This document shows positions 51,927 to 61,537 of a stretch of DNA of 64,000 nucleotides, piece after piece. The translations under genes were made by a program, and so were the position numbers. Below the pieces are notes generated by a model that worked only from the letters and a program-made list of their open reading frames with translations, did no database searches and was not told the origin of the DNA. Source of the stretch: UBA2040 sp041751955 (GTDB taxonomy: Bacteria; Bacteroidota; Bacteroidia; Flavobacteriales_D; Crocinitomicaceae); assembly GCA_041751955.1 (NCBI GenBank), contig JBGSIB010000046.1:1-64000 (forward strand), in the 5' to 3' direction. Position 1 is the first letter of the stretch. Every line of letters starts with the position of its first letter.

Positions 51927-54272
51927 ATGAAATATTTGTACTTTCTATTGTTCTTCGTTTCTTTTTCTTCTACTGCCCAAGAACTAACTCAATCTATCCG
52001 AGGAAACGTGATTGATAAAGAATCCGATTTTCCCATTCCAGGCGCTAAAATTCAGGTTTTAGGTATTGATCCTCCCATACGAGCGCTATCAGATAAGGAT
52101 GGAAATTTTGTTTTGCAAAATGTGCCACTCGGTCGCATTAACCTTCAAATTACTTTTTCTGGATATGAGCCTTTGAATTTGCAAAATTTGGAATTAAAAT
52201 CTGGTAAAGAGCTGATTGTGAATGCTGGTTTAATGGAACAAGTGAGCACGATGGAGGAAGTTGTCATTGTATACAAAGATGACAAAAGCAATACGGTCAA
52301 TGATTTGTCGACTGTGAGTGCTAGAAAGATTTCGGTTGAAGAAGCTGGAAAATTTGCTGGAACCTTGAACGACCCTGCTAGAATGGCTCAAAATTACGCA
52401 GGCGTTAGTGGTGTTTCTGATAGTAGAAATGATATCATTATCCGTGGAAATTCGCCACTAGGAGTCCTATGGCGAGTGGAAGGCATTGATATTCCAAGTC
52501 CAAACCACTTTTCGTCTTTGGGAACAACAGGTGGGCCAATCAGTATGTTGAATATCAATAATTTATCTAACTCTGATTTTTTCACTTCTGCTTGGAGCGC
52601 TGATTACGGAAATGCGCTTTCCGGTGTTTTTGATCTTCGACTTCGAAACGGAAATAGTCAAAAAAGAGAACATTTGGCTCAGGTTGGATTCAATGGTTTT
52701 GAGTTTGGTGCAGAAGGCCCATTTGTGAAAGGAAAAAGAGCTTCTTATTTAATCAATTATCGATATTCTACTTTGGGTGTTTTGAGCGCTTTGGGCATAA
52801 ATTTAGGTGTTGGTGCTGCGGTTCCTCAGTATCAAGATGTCACTTTTAAAATGAATTTCCCGACAAAAAAAGCGGGTAATTTCACCTTTTGGGGAATTGG
52901 CGGTATAAGCGAAATAGAGTTTTTAGCAACAGGCGAAGTTGACTCAACTAACTTGTATTCAAGCCCGTATGAGGATTCTAGATTTGGTTCCAAAACTGCC
53001 GTTCTCGGAGCTTCACACAAGTATTTTTTTAATTCCAAAACTTTTTCGGAATTGATACTGGCCGCATCTTATACCAATACCATCGGGGCAATTGATTCGG
53101 TGAGTACGGATGCTTCTCCATTCAATACAACAGGTTTTGATCGGACGCAAACCAAGTATTCTGCCAATTATAAAATCAACCATAAATTCAATGCCAAAGC
53201 AAAATTGACGGTGGGTGCTATTTTCGAAAATTATCAAGTGGATATGCAAGACAGTTCATTTGTCAACGGTAACTATTTGGTGTATTCTAAGTTTGTTGGC
53301 GGAAGTTCCTTGTTGCAATCGTATATCAATTATCAGTACAAATTCACCGAAAAATTTCTGATCAACGGTGGGTTGCATTCACAACATTTCTTGCTCACAA
53401 ATTCGAACACCTTGGAACCTAGAATTGGTTTGAAATACAAGGCCAATGTTCGCAATACCATCGGATTAGGAGCAGGAATCCATTCACAAATTCAACCGAT
53501 TTCCATATATTTTACAGAAAAGTTAGAAAATGGTGTCGCTACCTATCCGAATCAAAATTTGGATTTTACAAAAGCCTTGCATACCGTTCTTTCTTATGAT
53601 TTTCAATTTTCTGAAAACGTGAGAATCAAAGCCGAAGCCTATTACCAAATCTTGTACAATGTGCCAGTGGATACCTTACCAACTTCTTTTTCGATGATCA
53701 ACCAAGGTGCAGATTTTGTCTTACCAAACGGTTATGGATATGTCAATCAAGGTGAGGGAAGTAATTATGGTTTGGAGTTGACTTTCGAGCGTTTTTTGAG
53801 CAAAGGATTTTATTATCTCGTGACGACTTCTCTTTTCCAATCTAGGTTCAGCGGAAGCGACGGAATTGAAAGAAATACGGCCTATAACGGTAATTATATC
53901 ATCAATGGATTGATTGGAAAAGAATTTAATTTGAGCCAACGTTTCACCTTGGGATTTGATACGCGCGTTTCGTATGCAGGTGGACGCCGATATACACCTA
54001 TTGACTTGGATGCATCAATAGCAGCTGGGCGCGAAGTTAAAGTAATGGATCAACTTTTCGAGGCGCAACATCCCAATTATTTCCGTCTCGATTTCAAAAC
54101 AACACTCAAACACAATGGCAAAAAAATAAGTCAGGAATTTTCGGTTGATTTGCAAAACTTGACGAATCAAAAGAATGTTTTTCAATCGGGCTACAACAAC
54201 GTAACGAAGCGAATAGGTACGGTTTATCAACGTGGATTTTTCCCGAATGTGCAATACAAAATAAACTTCTAA
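51927..54272 (+). CDS. TonB-dependent outer-membrane receptor
   Basis: A 781-residue TonB-dependent receptor with signal peptide (about 1-17), a carboxypeptidase-regulatory-like domain (about 20-105, IRGNVIDKESDFPIPGAKIQ), plug domain (about 120-230) and barrel. The sequence ends ...RGFFPNVQYKINF with a terminal Phe. No partner SusD-like lipoprotein is adjacent, so it is not a classic glycan SusCD pair; the ligand is unknown. A LytS/LytTR pair follows 24 bases later and might control it. Confidence 0.93.
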   Translation: MKYLYFLLFFVSFSSTAQELTQSIRGNVIDKESDFPIPGAKIQVLGIDPPIRALSDKDGNFVLQNVPLGRINLQITFSGYEPLNLQNLELKSGKELIVNAGLMEQVSTMEEVVIVYKDDKSNTVNDLSTVSARKISVEEAGKFAGTLNDPARMAQNYAGVSGVSDSRNDIIIRGNSPLGVLWRVEGIDIPSPNHFSSLGTTGGPISMLNINNLSNSDFFTSAWSADYGNALSGVFDLRLRNGNSQKREHLAQVGFNGFEFGAEGPFVKGKRASYLINYRYSTLGVLSALGINLGVGAAVPQYQDVTFKMNFPTKKAGNFTFWGIGGISEIEFLATGEVDSTNLYSSPYEDSRFGSKTAVLGASHKYFFNSKTFSELILAASYTNTIGAIDSVSTDASPFNTTGFDRTQTKYSANYKINHKFNAKAKLTVGAIFENYQVDMQDSSFVNGNYLVYSKFVGGSSLLQSYINYQYKFTEKFLINGGLHSQHFLLTNSNTLEPRIGLKYKANVRNTIGLGAGIHSQIQPISIYFTEKLENGVATYPNQNLDFTKALHTVLSYDFQFSENVRIKAEAYYQILYNVPVDTLPTSFSMINQGADFVLPNGYGYVNQGEGSNYGLELTFERFLSKGFYYLVTTSLFQSRFSGSDGIERNTAYNGNYIINGLIGKEFNLSQRFTLGFDTRVSYAGGRRYTPIDLDASIAAGREVKVMDQLFEAQHPNYFRLDFKTTLKHNGKKISQEFSVDLQNLTNQKNVFQSGYNNVTKRIGTVYQRGFFPNVQYKINF

Positions 54273-54296
54273 ATTTAGACGACGTAAATTCGAATA

Positions 54297-55361
54297 ATGG
54301 CAAAATTTTCTCGCAAAGAAAAATATCAATGGCTGGGTTTCAATGATTTGAAACTGAGACTGATTGCCGTTCCTATTCTAAGCTATTTTTTCCCAATTAT
54401 AGTAATGGGATTGAGTCCAACTGACAATTTGCCTTTGTTTTTGGAATCTTTTGTTATCAGCTTGTTGCATGTTTTTCTGTACTGGGAATTTGACCGATAT
54501 ATCGTCATCATTTTGCGCAAAAAGTACCAACGGATTGCTGAATATAAAAAAAGACTAATTATTCAAACGGTAATTATTGTTTTGTCAACGGTTCTTTTTT
54601 GTTTTATCTCAGAGTTTGTTCAGCTTTGTTTCACCCCAATGATGGGCAAATTGAAAATCAGTCTGTATTACTACGTTGTGGCCAGTTTAGTGATTACAAC
54701 GATTATTTTATCCATTTATGAGGCTCGGTTTGCCTTTGAACAATACAAATCAGGTTTGATAAAAAACGAGGAACTGCAAAAAGAAAATACCCGCGCTCAA
54801 CTGGAATCTTTGAAAAATCAGGTGAATCCGCACTTCTTTTTCAATTCCATCAATACGCTTATTTCGGTTATTCCCGAAGATCCCACTACGGCTGTAAAAT
54901 TTGCTGAAAATTTGTCACACGTTTACCGTTGTATTCTTGAAATGCAGGACAAGGAAATCGTATCACTGGCAGAAGAATTCTCCTGTATTTCGGCGTATAA
55001 GTATTTGCTGAAAATTAGATTTAGCGAGCAGGTAACTTTTGTAGGTGACGAATGGATGCAGGGAATAGAAGATAAATTTATTGTGCCCATGTCGGTCCAA
55101 ATGTTGGTTGAAAATGCCGTTAAACACAATGTCGTTTCACAAAATCATCCGCTTGAAATTAAGTTCGAAATGACCGATGATTTTTTAATCGTCAGCAACA
55201 AAAAGAGTCCCAAGAAAACGGAAGAATTTTCTACCAAAATAGGCCTGAAAAACGTTCACAAGCGTTATGAGTTGTTGGCGAATAAATGCATTGTCATTGA
55301 GGAAACAAAAGATACGTTTAGTGTTCAATTACCCATCCTTCAAATCGGTGAGGCCATATGA
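54297..55361 (+). CDS. LytS-type sensor histidine kinase
   Basis: A 354-residue membrane kinase of the His_kinase (LytS/YehU) family. About four membrane segments occupy residues 15-150, then a coiled linker, and the phospho-acceptor block LKNQVNPHFFFNSINTLIS near residue 175. The ATPase part has MSVQMLVENAVKHNV and KIGLKNVHKRYELL. Its stop overlaps the response-regulator start (ATGA), so the two are one operon. Confidence 0.92.
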   Translation: MAKFSRKEKYQWLGFNDLKLRLIAVPILSYFFPIIVMGLSPTDNLPLFLESFVISLLHVFLYWEFDRYIVIILRKKYQRIAEYKKRLIIQTVIIVLSTVLFCFISEFVQLCFTPMMGKLKISLYYYVVASLVITTIILSIYEARFAFEQYKSGLIKNEELQKENTRAQLESLKNQVNPHFFFNSINTLISVIPEDPTTAVKFAENLSHVYRCILEMQDKEIVSLAEEFSCISAYKYLLKIRFSEQVTFVGDEWMQGIEDKFIVPMSVQMLVENAVKHNVVSQNHPLEIKFEMTDDFLIVSNKKSPKKTEEFSTKIGLKNVHKRYELLANKCIVIEETKDTFSVQLPILQIGEAI

Positions 55362-56110
55362 ATATTCTACTAATCGAAGATGAGGCACCCGCCACCATAA
55401 GGTTGAGCAAACTCTTGCATGAGTTGGAGCCTACTTGGAAAATCGTGGGTGCATTGGATGAAATCGAAGCGAGCGTAAAATGGCTCAAAACCAACCCAAC
55501 ACCTGATTTGATTTTCATGGACATTCATCTGGCGGATGGTTTCAGTTTTGCCATTTTTGATGAAATTAAAGTAGTTTCCAAAGTGATTTTCGTTACAGCT
55601 TATGACCAATATGCGCTAAAAGCTTTTGAAGTGAATGGTCTGGATTACTTGTTGAAACCGGTCAAAAAAGAGGAATTGGAAAGAAGTATTGCTCGATTTA
55701 AAGCGACCGTTTCTCCAAAAGAATTTGACTATCAGGCATTTTCTGCGCTCATGGATCGCAAGGAAAAACTCTTCAAAGAGCGCTTTCTCATTAAATCTGG
55801 AGACCAACTCAATTTTGTGCGCGTTACCGAAATTGCCTATTTCTTGTCGGAATCCAGCTATTCTTTTTTAGTGACAAAAAGTGGAAACCGATACATATTG
55901 GATTCAACCATGGATCAAATTGAAAATGAGCTGAATCCGGATCTTTTCTTCCGAGTGAACAGAAAGCAAATCATAGGTTTAGAATCTATTGGAAAAATTT
56001 CATCCTTTATCAACAACCGCTTGAAAATAGAACTTGTTCCTGCCGAAAATTCGGATTGTATCGTCAGTCGAAATAGAGTAGGGCAATTCAAAGAATGGTT
56101 GAATCACTAA
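55358..56110 (+). CDS. LytTR-family response regulator
   Basis: A 250-residue regulator with an N-terminal receiver domain (phosphorylated D55 in IFMDIHLAD; VTAYDQYALKAFEVNGLDYLLKPV is the usual C-terminal receiver block) and a C-terminal LytTR DNA-binding domain (about 145-250, KSGNRYILDSTMDQIENEL). It partners with the LytS-type kinase by ATGA overlap. Targets may include the TonB receptor upstream or the phase-variable locus downstream. Confidence 0.93.
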   Translation: MNILLIEDEAPATIRLSKLLHELEPTWKIVGALDEIEASVKWLKTNPTPDLIFMDIHLADGFSFAIFDEIKVVSKVIFVTAYDQYALKAFEVNGLDYLLKPVKKEELERSIARFKATVSPKEFDYQAFSALMDRKEKLFKERFLIKSGDQLNFVRVTEIAYFLSESSYSFLVTKSGNRYILDSTMDQIENELNPDLFFRVNRKQIIGLESIGKISSFINNRLKIELVPAENSDCIVSRNRVGQFKEWLNH

Positions 56111-56292
56111 TCGAAAGGAGCAATCTGGTTTTGATCGGTACAGAAATGTGATAACTTGCTCATCCATAGCCTTTCCTTTCGATGCGCATGCTACTGTTCT
56201 GAATAATTGCTTCCTACAGCTTGTTTGTTAAAAATTTGTTTCGAATTAAAAAATGGCGTATTTTCACTTTAATATTCACTACAATTTTTATT

Positions 56293-57262
56293 ATGAAAAC
56301 AAAACAAAACAAAACAAAACAAAACAAAACGAAACAGTTTTAAGCATCCTGTCTTTAAATTAACAGTCATTGCTACGATTATTTTATCCACCAATATGGT
56401 GTATGCTCAAAACAATACCTTCCCTGAAACGGGCAATGTGGGTATCGGAACAGAGGATCCATCAGTTAATTTGGAAGTTAAGGGAACGACCAAGTTGGAT
56501 TCAAATTTTTACATTAAGAATTTTCGAGCCAAATCACTTGAACTTTCCAAGGAAACGAATTATCTTACCATAGATAATGATGGCAAAATTGTTGTCAAGA
56601 AGGGAACCATTGTTCTGGCTGACCCAGCTCCTTTAAACCCATGTGCGAAATATTTGGATGCCAACGGTTATATGTCCGTGCCGCATCCTCAATGGTTTTC
56701 AGATGTAAATAAATTGTTCACTGCCTGTAATTCGGTATTTGTTGGTATCAATACCCTAACACCTCGTGTGCATTTGGATGTTTTGGGGACAACTTATTCA
56801 AAAAAGATTTCATTGGGAATGGCTGATCCACTTTTGGGTAATGTGGCTACTTCACCACATTTTCATTTGAAAGCAGATAACGGGTCGCCATTTGCCAACC
56901 AAACTGTTTTTTTAGTCGAAAATGCCGACCGTAAATTGTTTCAAATACAAAACGACGGATTGGTGCGCGCTCGCGAGATAAAGGTGGATTTGGCCACCAA
57001 TTGGCCCGATTATGTTTTTCAACCGAGCTATCCGCTGATGCCCTTGATGGAAGTAAAAACCTATGTGGAGGCAAACGGTCATTTACCCAATGTGCCAGAT
57101 GCTTGTGAAGTGGAAGAAGAAGGAATAGCCTTAGGCGAAATGAACCGAATTTTGCTTGAAAAAGTGGAAGAATTGACCTTGTATATGATTCAGATGCAGG
57201 AGGAGCAAGAACGTTTGAAATTGGAGTTGGAGGAGTTGAAAATGCAAAATTTGGGGAGATGA
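56293..57262 (+). CDS. Phase-variable surface protein gene, currently out of frame
   Basis: Continuous coding from the ATG at 56396 gives 288 residues, but that start leaves only MVYAQ of a signal peptide. In the same frame upstream (from 56330) lies RNSFKHPVFKLTVIATIILS, a good signal core without any start codon. An ATG at 56293 followed by AAAAC repeats is one frame off; eight repeats instead of seven would join it and give about 324 residues. The body has GNVGIGTEDPSVNLEVKG repeats, a C-terminal NGHLPNVPDACEVEEEGIALGE block and a coiled coil (about 250-285), all typical of Bacteroidota surface or tail-fibre-like proteins. Stop overlaps the hydrolase start. Confidence 0.75.
56296..56335 (+). 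repeat. AAAAC pentanucleotide tandem repeat at the start of the surface gene
   Basis: Seven exact AAAAC units (56296-56330) and one variant GAAAC (56331-56335) directly after the ATG at 56293. The unit length is not a multiple of three, so slippage changes the reading frame. With seven units the peptide ends after 16 codons at TAA 56341-56343; with eight it runs into the signal peptide. Confidence 0.9.
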
Positions 57263-59805
57263 GAGCAATTTTGACATATTCGTTCATTTTGGTAGCTTTT
57301 TTCTCTTTTTCTCAAAGAGATACACTTTTCGAAAGCAACTCAAGAAAAGCCGCAGATATAATCTTCCAGAATTTGAATAACGAATTGTATGGTCCATCTC
57401 TTATCAATAGATCGCTAACGGATAAGTCAACAACCCTAGCTCAAGCTGATGGAGACTATTCACAGATTCATAATATTTACTCGTTTATAGAATTATATGA
57501 AGATTTAGCAATTGCATACATTGATAGCACCTATATGATGAACCCTTCTCAATTGGGAGCATTTTTAATTTCAAAATTTGAAGAAAATGATCGTGATACA
57601 ACATTTGGTCTATTCAATCTTGTTCAACCCTTTGGCTTGCTGATACACAATACCAAACGTATAGCCCCAGAATATTCAGATTCGACCCATTTTACTGCTG
57701 AAAATTTTCATCTAACACCTACCATTGATGAGTCCGTTTTGTACCAAAATAACTTGTTCAAATCAGCCGCGTTGTTTGAATTTGATCCTGAAAATGGTGC
57801 TGAAATCGGTTATCTGAAATATGAATCAAATCTCATATCGGTAAGTCCTGATATTTCAGATCTTACCATAAAATTGGATGTGGGCAACGGATTTCAGCTA
57901 TTCGACGAGAGCAATCCATTGATAGAATATAGTCGAGCCACTGATTCATTAATTGGCAAAGCAGGAGTTCAATACAGAATATCGGATGAATTGGTTAATG
58001 ACACAATCCTTTTTTATTTGACCGCCAAGGGGAATGGTATAGTTCCGAAATCCGTAGAACGTTGGGATGATCAATATCCCTTTATAGCGACAAATGGAAC
58101 AATCTTTTGGGTAATGTTTCGTCAAGGATGTGACAATAATTATCCAACCGTATTTCATGCCCTAAGAAGGCCAATTATTATAGCTCCTCCTTACCGACCT
58201 ACTATACAACCTTTTTTACCAAACAAATATTGGGATCAATTTGATTATAAATCAGTAATGGCTTCTTTGTCTGATATGGGTTATGATGTTTTTTTTCTTC
58301 GAATTACACCCGGAAACCCGAGCCTTGAGGCCGGGGGAACAGCACTGGCAGAATTCATAAAAGACATCAATGTCCGAAAGAAAAACCTTTTTCCGAATGA
58401 AGATTGGGAAAACATCGTTATGGGTTACAGCATGGGAGGACAGTTATCACGCTATGCTTTATTGAAAATGGAGAAGGAGCATATGGAACAAGGAAAACCT
58501 CATCACCACACTCGATTGTACATTCCTTTTGATAGCCCTCATCACGGTGCAAATATTCCGCTCACAACTCAGGCCGTTTACAAATCTTATTCGGGATACA
58601 ATCTATTTGCATATCTCGCCTATGCATCTTTGATAGATGCAGCCTCAAGTGATATGAGTTTTTATCATATCAACGGAGGAAGCACCAATACTACTAGCAA
58701 TGCCATATACATTTCTCCTGGAGCGCATATAGCGGGCGTCGGCTTCCAAAATGCTGTCAAGAACAATTTCCTCCACACGTTTAGTCACCCCAACGATACC
58801 CGAAGATCATTTCCATCTTTTACGAGAAATATTACAGTTTCAACGGGAAATGCGAATAAAAATTATGCTACAGAATATTCCCTTACTCCAGGAAAACTTC
58901 TTTTTGAGCAAAATGCCATAAATATTGGGTGGTTGGGTCTGAACTACAAAACCAGAGCCTATCATGCCTCCAAATATGGACCCAATGAAAGAATTTTGTT
59001 TGACGAACGTATACAATATATTCCACCCTTCTTTTGGGTAACCATGTACCGAAACGATTTTAGAACACAATACGGTGTAGAACTTGATATGGCACAAGGG
59101 GGTTACAAAGATGAGTTTTATGATAAACCTGGTACTGGTGGGGTATTCATACTGCAATGGACTGGCAACTTTTTTTTTGGAAATAAATATTACAGCAATC
59201 ACATGAGCTTTCTACCCACCTTTTCTGCATTGGCGCTCAACTCTTCTATTTGGCAAAACAACAACCTTTTCTACGATTTGAAAGGAAATGATTTGATGTA
59301 TAAATTATCGTCAGATATTAATTCACAGAATTATTCAAACACATACGGTTATCCAAATTTGGGTCGTCCAACAGATCATTTCAACATCACCCCGTTCGAA
59401 GCCATCTATTGCGACCCACAAACCTACGAGCACATCAAAATGCAACAATCCATTGACGACCATCAAAGTTACGACGATTCCTATTTGGTATATTTACGTA
59501 ATTTCATTTTGGACGAAGTGGAGGCGGATATTGTTTGTTTGCAAAATCAAACCATTGGTAAAAATCACATTCAATTATCCGCTTACAAATACAGAGCTTG
59601 GTACAAAGCCTACGATCAAATCTGGATTGGGAACCTTGTGACCCCAAAAACAGATGCTGGTGATTACATCATAGAAAATACAGGTGACATTACCGTAAAA
59701 GCACAAAACTCCATCTCCATTCAATCGGGTTTCCATGCCCAGGCTGGAAGTGATTTTCACGCCTTCATAGGATATGATGGATGCTCACGACCAAGAGTTG
59801 AATAA
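57259..59805 (+). CDS. Large secreted alpha/beta-hydrolase with T9SS-like C-terminal domain
   Basis: An 848-residue exported protein with a signal peptide (residues 1-18, ending FSFSQ). The central part is a lipase-like alpha/beta-hydrolase: the nucleophile S391 in VMGYSMGGQLSRYAL and the acid/oxyanion region RLYIPFDSPHHGANIP. The last ~137 residues (FEAIYCDPQTYEHIKMQ to GYDGCSRPRVE) contain a GDITVKAQNSISIQSGFHAQ stack domain typical of Bacteroidota secreted proteins, and recur downstream as two cassettes. Its ATG overlaps the stop of the phase-variable gene. A surface or secreted lipase/esterase is likely; the substrate is unknown. Confidence 0.85.
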   Translation: MRAILTYSFILVAFFSFSQRDTLFESNSRKAADIIFQNLNNELYGPSLINRSLTDKSTTLAQADGDYSQIHNIYSFIELYEDLAIAYIDSTYMMNPSQLGAFLISKFEENDRDTTFGLFNLVQPFGLLIHNTKRIAPEYSDSTHFTAENFHLTPTIDESVLYQNNLFKSAALFEFDPENGAEIGYLKYESNLISVSPDISDLTIKLDVGNGFQLFDESNPLIEYSRATDSLIGKAGVQYRISDELVNDTILFYLTAKGNGIVPKSVERWDDQYPFIATNGTIFWVMFRQGCDNNYPTVFHALRRPIIIAPPYRPTIQPFLPNKYWDQFDYKSVMASLSDMGYDVFFLRITPGNPSLEAGGTALAEFIKDINVRKKNLFPNEDWENIVMGYSMGGQLSRYALLKMEKEHMEQGKPHHHTRLYIPFDSPHHGANIPLTTQAVYKSYSGYNLFAYLAYASLIDAASSDMSFYHINGGSTNTTSNAIYISPGAHIAGVGFQNAVKNNFLHTFSHPNDTRRSFPSFTRNITVSTGNANKNYATEYSLTPGKLLFEQNAINIGWLGLNYKTRAYHASKYGPNERILFDERIQYIPPFFWVTMYRNDFRTQYGVELDMAQGGYKDEFYDKPGTGGVFILQWTGNFFFGNKYYSNHMSFLPTFSALALNSSIWQNNNLFYDLKGNDLMYKLSSDINSQNYSNTYGYPNLGRPTDHFNITPFEAIYCDPQTYEHIKMQQSIDDHQSYDDSYLVYLRNFILDEVEADIVCLQNQTIGKNHIQLSAYKYRAWYKAYDQIWIGNLVTPKTDAGDYIIENTGDITVKAQNSISIQSGFHAQAGSDFHAFIGYDGCSRPRVE

Positions 59806-59822
59806 TTTTAACACTAGAAATA

Positions 59823-60461
59823 ATGAATAAAGCAATAATAATTAGTCTAATGATTCTGATGCCCCTCGTGGCCTGTAAAAAGGAGCACACTGTTAAGATC
59901 ATTGCAAAAAATGCAGTTACTGGAGAGCCTTATGCTGGACTTGCTTATGCCGTGAAGGGAACCCGAACAGGAAACAACGGAGAAAAATTAGTGTTTGTCC
60001 ATGAAGGTTTTTTAGACGCAAATGGACAGGCAACAACGACTTTCAAAGTAAACGAAAACCTAGCTTTGAATGTGGGAGTTACCACACCTCCAAATGTTTG
60101 TTACAAGAGTTCGGAGAGTACAAATGGACAAAGTGGTGCTTGGAATCCAAAGGAAGACCCTAATCCTACCTATCAGTTTGAGTTTGCGGAGTGTGCAAAA
60201 TTGAAACTTGAAATTAACAACATAAACTGTCAAGGTCCAACAGATGAAATTAAATTTCGTCGCTTATGGTTACATCAAAACGCAACCAATAATTTTGTGA
60301 CTCAAACAGGTTGTTTTTCATTCACTGGCGAATTCTTCCAACTACCAATCGGCAATTATAAATATGAATGGGAAGTTACAAGGAATGGTTTAACCACCTA
60401 TCATGATTCGATTTTTACCCTAACAGAAAATCAAATGTATACTTTTGTTTTAGAATATTAA
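59823..60461 (+). CDS. Array lipoprotein 1
   Basis: A 212-residue lipoprotein (lipobox LVAC, Cys18). The N-terminal half holds the array-wide block AKNAVTGEPYAGLAYAV and GFLDANGQAT, resembling a carboxypeptidase-regulatory or Ig-like fold, then TPPNVCYK and FEFAECAKLKLEINNINCQG with conserved cysteines. The last ~55 residues diverge from the other copies. Placed 17 bases after the hydrolase gene; as a periplasm- or surface-anchored partner it could be an immunity protein or a binding partner (inference). Confidence 0.8.
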   Translation: MNKAIIISLMILMPLVACKKEHTVKIIAKNAVTGEPYAGLAYAVKGTRTGNNGEKLVFVHEGFLDANGQATTTFKVNENLALNVGVTTPPNVCYKSSESTNGQSGAWNPKEDPNPTYQFEFAECAKLKLEINNINCQGPTDEIKFRRLWLHQNATNNFVTQTGCFSFTGEFFQLPIGNYKYEWEVTRNGLTTYHDSIFTLTENQMYTFVLEY

Positions 60462-60893
60462 TTGAAATCTTTACCATCTCAGTTCGAAGCCGTTTATTGT
60501 GACCCGCAAACTTACGAGCACATTAAAATGCAAAAATCCATTGACGACCATCAAAGTTACGAGGATTCCTATTTGGTATATTTACGCAATTTTATTTTAG
60601 ACGAAGTAGAAGCCGACATCGTTTGTTTACAAAACAAAGTGATAGGCAAAAACCACATCCAGACACCTGGATACAAATACCGCGCATGGTATAAGGCATA
60701 CGATCAAATCCTCATTGGCTATTTGGTCACGCCAAAAACCGACCCAGGTGATTACATCATAGAAAGCACAGGAGATATTACCGTGAAAGCACAAAACTCT
60801 ATATCCATAAAACCGGGTTTCCACACTCAGGCCGGAAGTGATTTTCACGCCTTTATTGGCTACGATGGCTGTTCGAGACCGAGAGTTGAATAA
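60462..60893 (+). CDS. Orphan hydrolase C-terminal cassette 1
   Basis: A 143-residue frame starting at TTG immediately after the stop of lipoprotein 1, with no signal peptide. From FEAVYCDPQTYEHIKMQ to its end GYDGCSRPRVE it closely matches the last ~137 residues of the 848-residue hydrolase. It probably is a fragment of a duplicated hydrolase gene or a recombination cassette; if translated it would remain in the cytoplasm. Confidence 0.75.
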   Translation: MKSLPSQFEAVYCDPQTYEHIKMQKSIDDHQSYEDSYLVYLRNFILDEVEADIVCLQNKVIGKNHIQTPGYKYRAWYKAYDQILIGYLVTPKTDPGDYIIESTGDITVKAQNSISIKPGFHTQAGSDFHAFIGYDGCSRPRVE

Positions 60894-60910
60894 TTTAATA
60901 TGCAAGTAAG

Positions 60911-61537
60911 ATGAAAAGGTTATTAATTATAAGTTTGCTCATGTTGGCGACTATAAGTTGTGGCAAAAAAGCAACCGTACACATTAAAGCAATTAATGCA
61001 GTAACAGGCGAGCCATACGCAGGTTTAGCGTATGGTATTACAGCTACTAGAACAGGCAACAATGGTGAAAAACTGGTTTATGAGGAAAGGGGGTTTCTCG
61101 ATGCGAATGGCGAGGCTTATGTGCCAATTCGAGTAAGAACAGGAAGAACCTATAATGTAGGTATTACTGACCCTCCAAATACCTGCTATGTCAATAATAT
61201 AAAATATACTTTTGGAAAAGAAGATATACCTAATTTGGATTATCAATTTGAGTTTGCAGAGTGTGGGTATTTACAATTGAAAGTAAAGAATATTAATTGT
61301 TTTAATTCAAATGACGTGATAACATTTAACACCCAACCATTGAATTTAGATGGTTACAATAATATTAACCCTCAAACAAAAACTGGGTGTTATGATAATG
61401 AATTTATTGATTCCCAAGTTCCTTATGGACCTTGGATTGCAACATGGCAGGTAACTAAAAATGGACTTACAACTAACCATGATTCTACCTTTTATATTAA
61501 TGAGAATCAGCATTATTATTTTTTATTAGAATATTAA
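60911..61537 (+). CDS. Array lipoprotein 2
   Basis: A 208-residue lipoprotein (lipobox TISC, Cys17), homologous to lipoproteins 1 and 3: KAINAVTGEPYAGLAYGI, GFLDANGEAYVPIRV, PPNTCYV, FEFAECGYLQLKVKNINC. The C-terminal third differs strongly from lipoprotein 1 while the end NGLTTNHDSTFYINENQ remains alike. It lies 17 bases after cassette 1. Confidence 0.8.
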   Translation: MKRLLIISLLMLATISCGKKATVHIKAINAVTGEPYAGLAYGITATRTGNNGEKLVYEERGFLDANGEAYVPIRVRTGRTYNVGITDPPNTCYVNNIKYTFGKEDIPNLDYQFEFAECGYLQLKVKNINCFNSNDVITFNTQPLNLDGYNNINPQTKTGCYDNEFIDSQVPYGPWIATWQVTKNGLTTNHDSTFYINENQHYYFLLEY

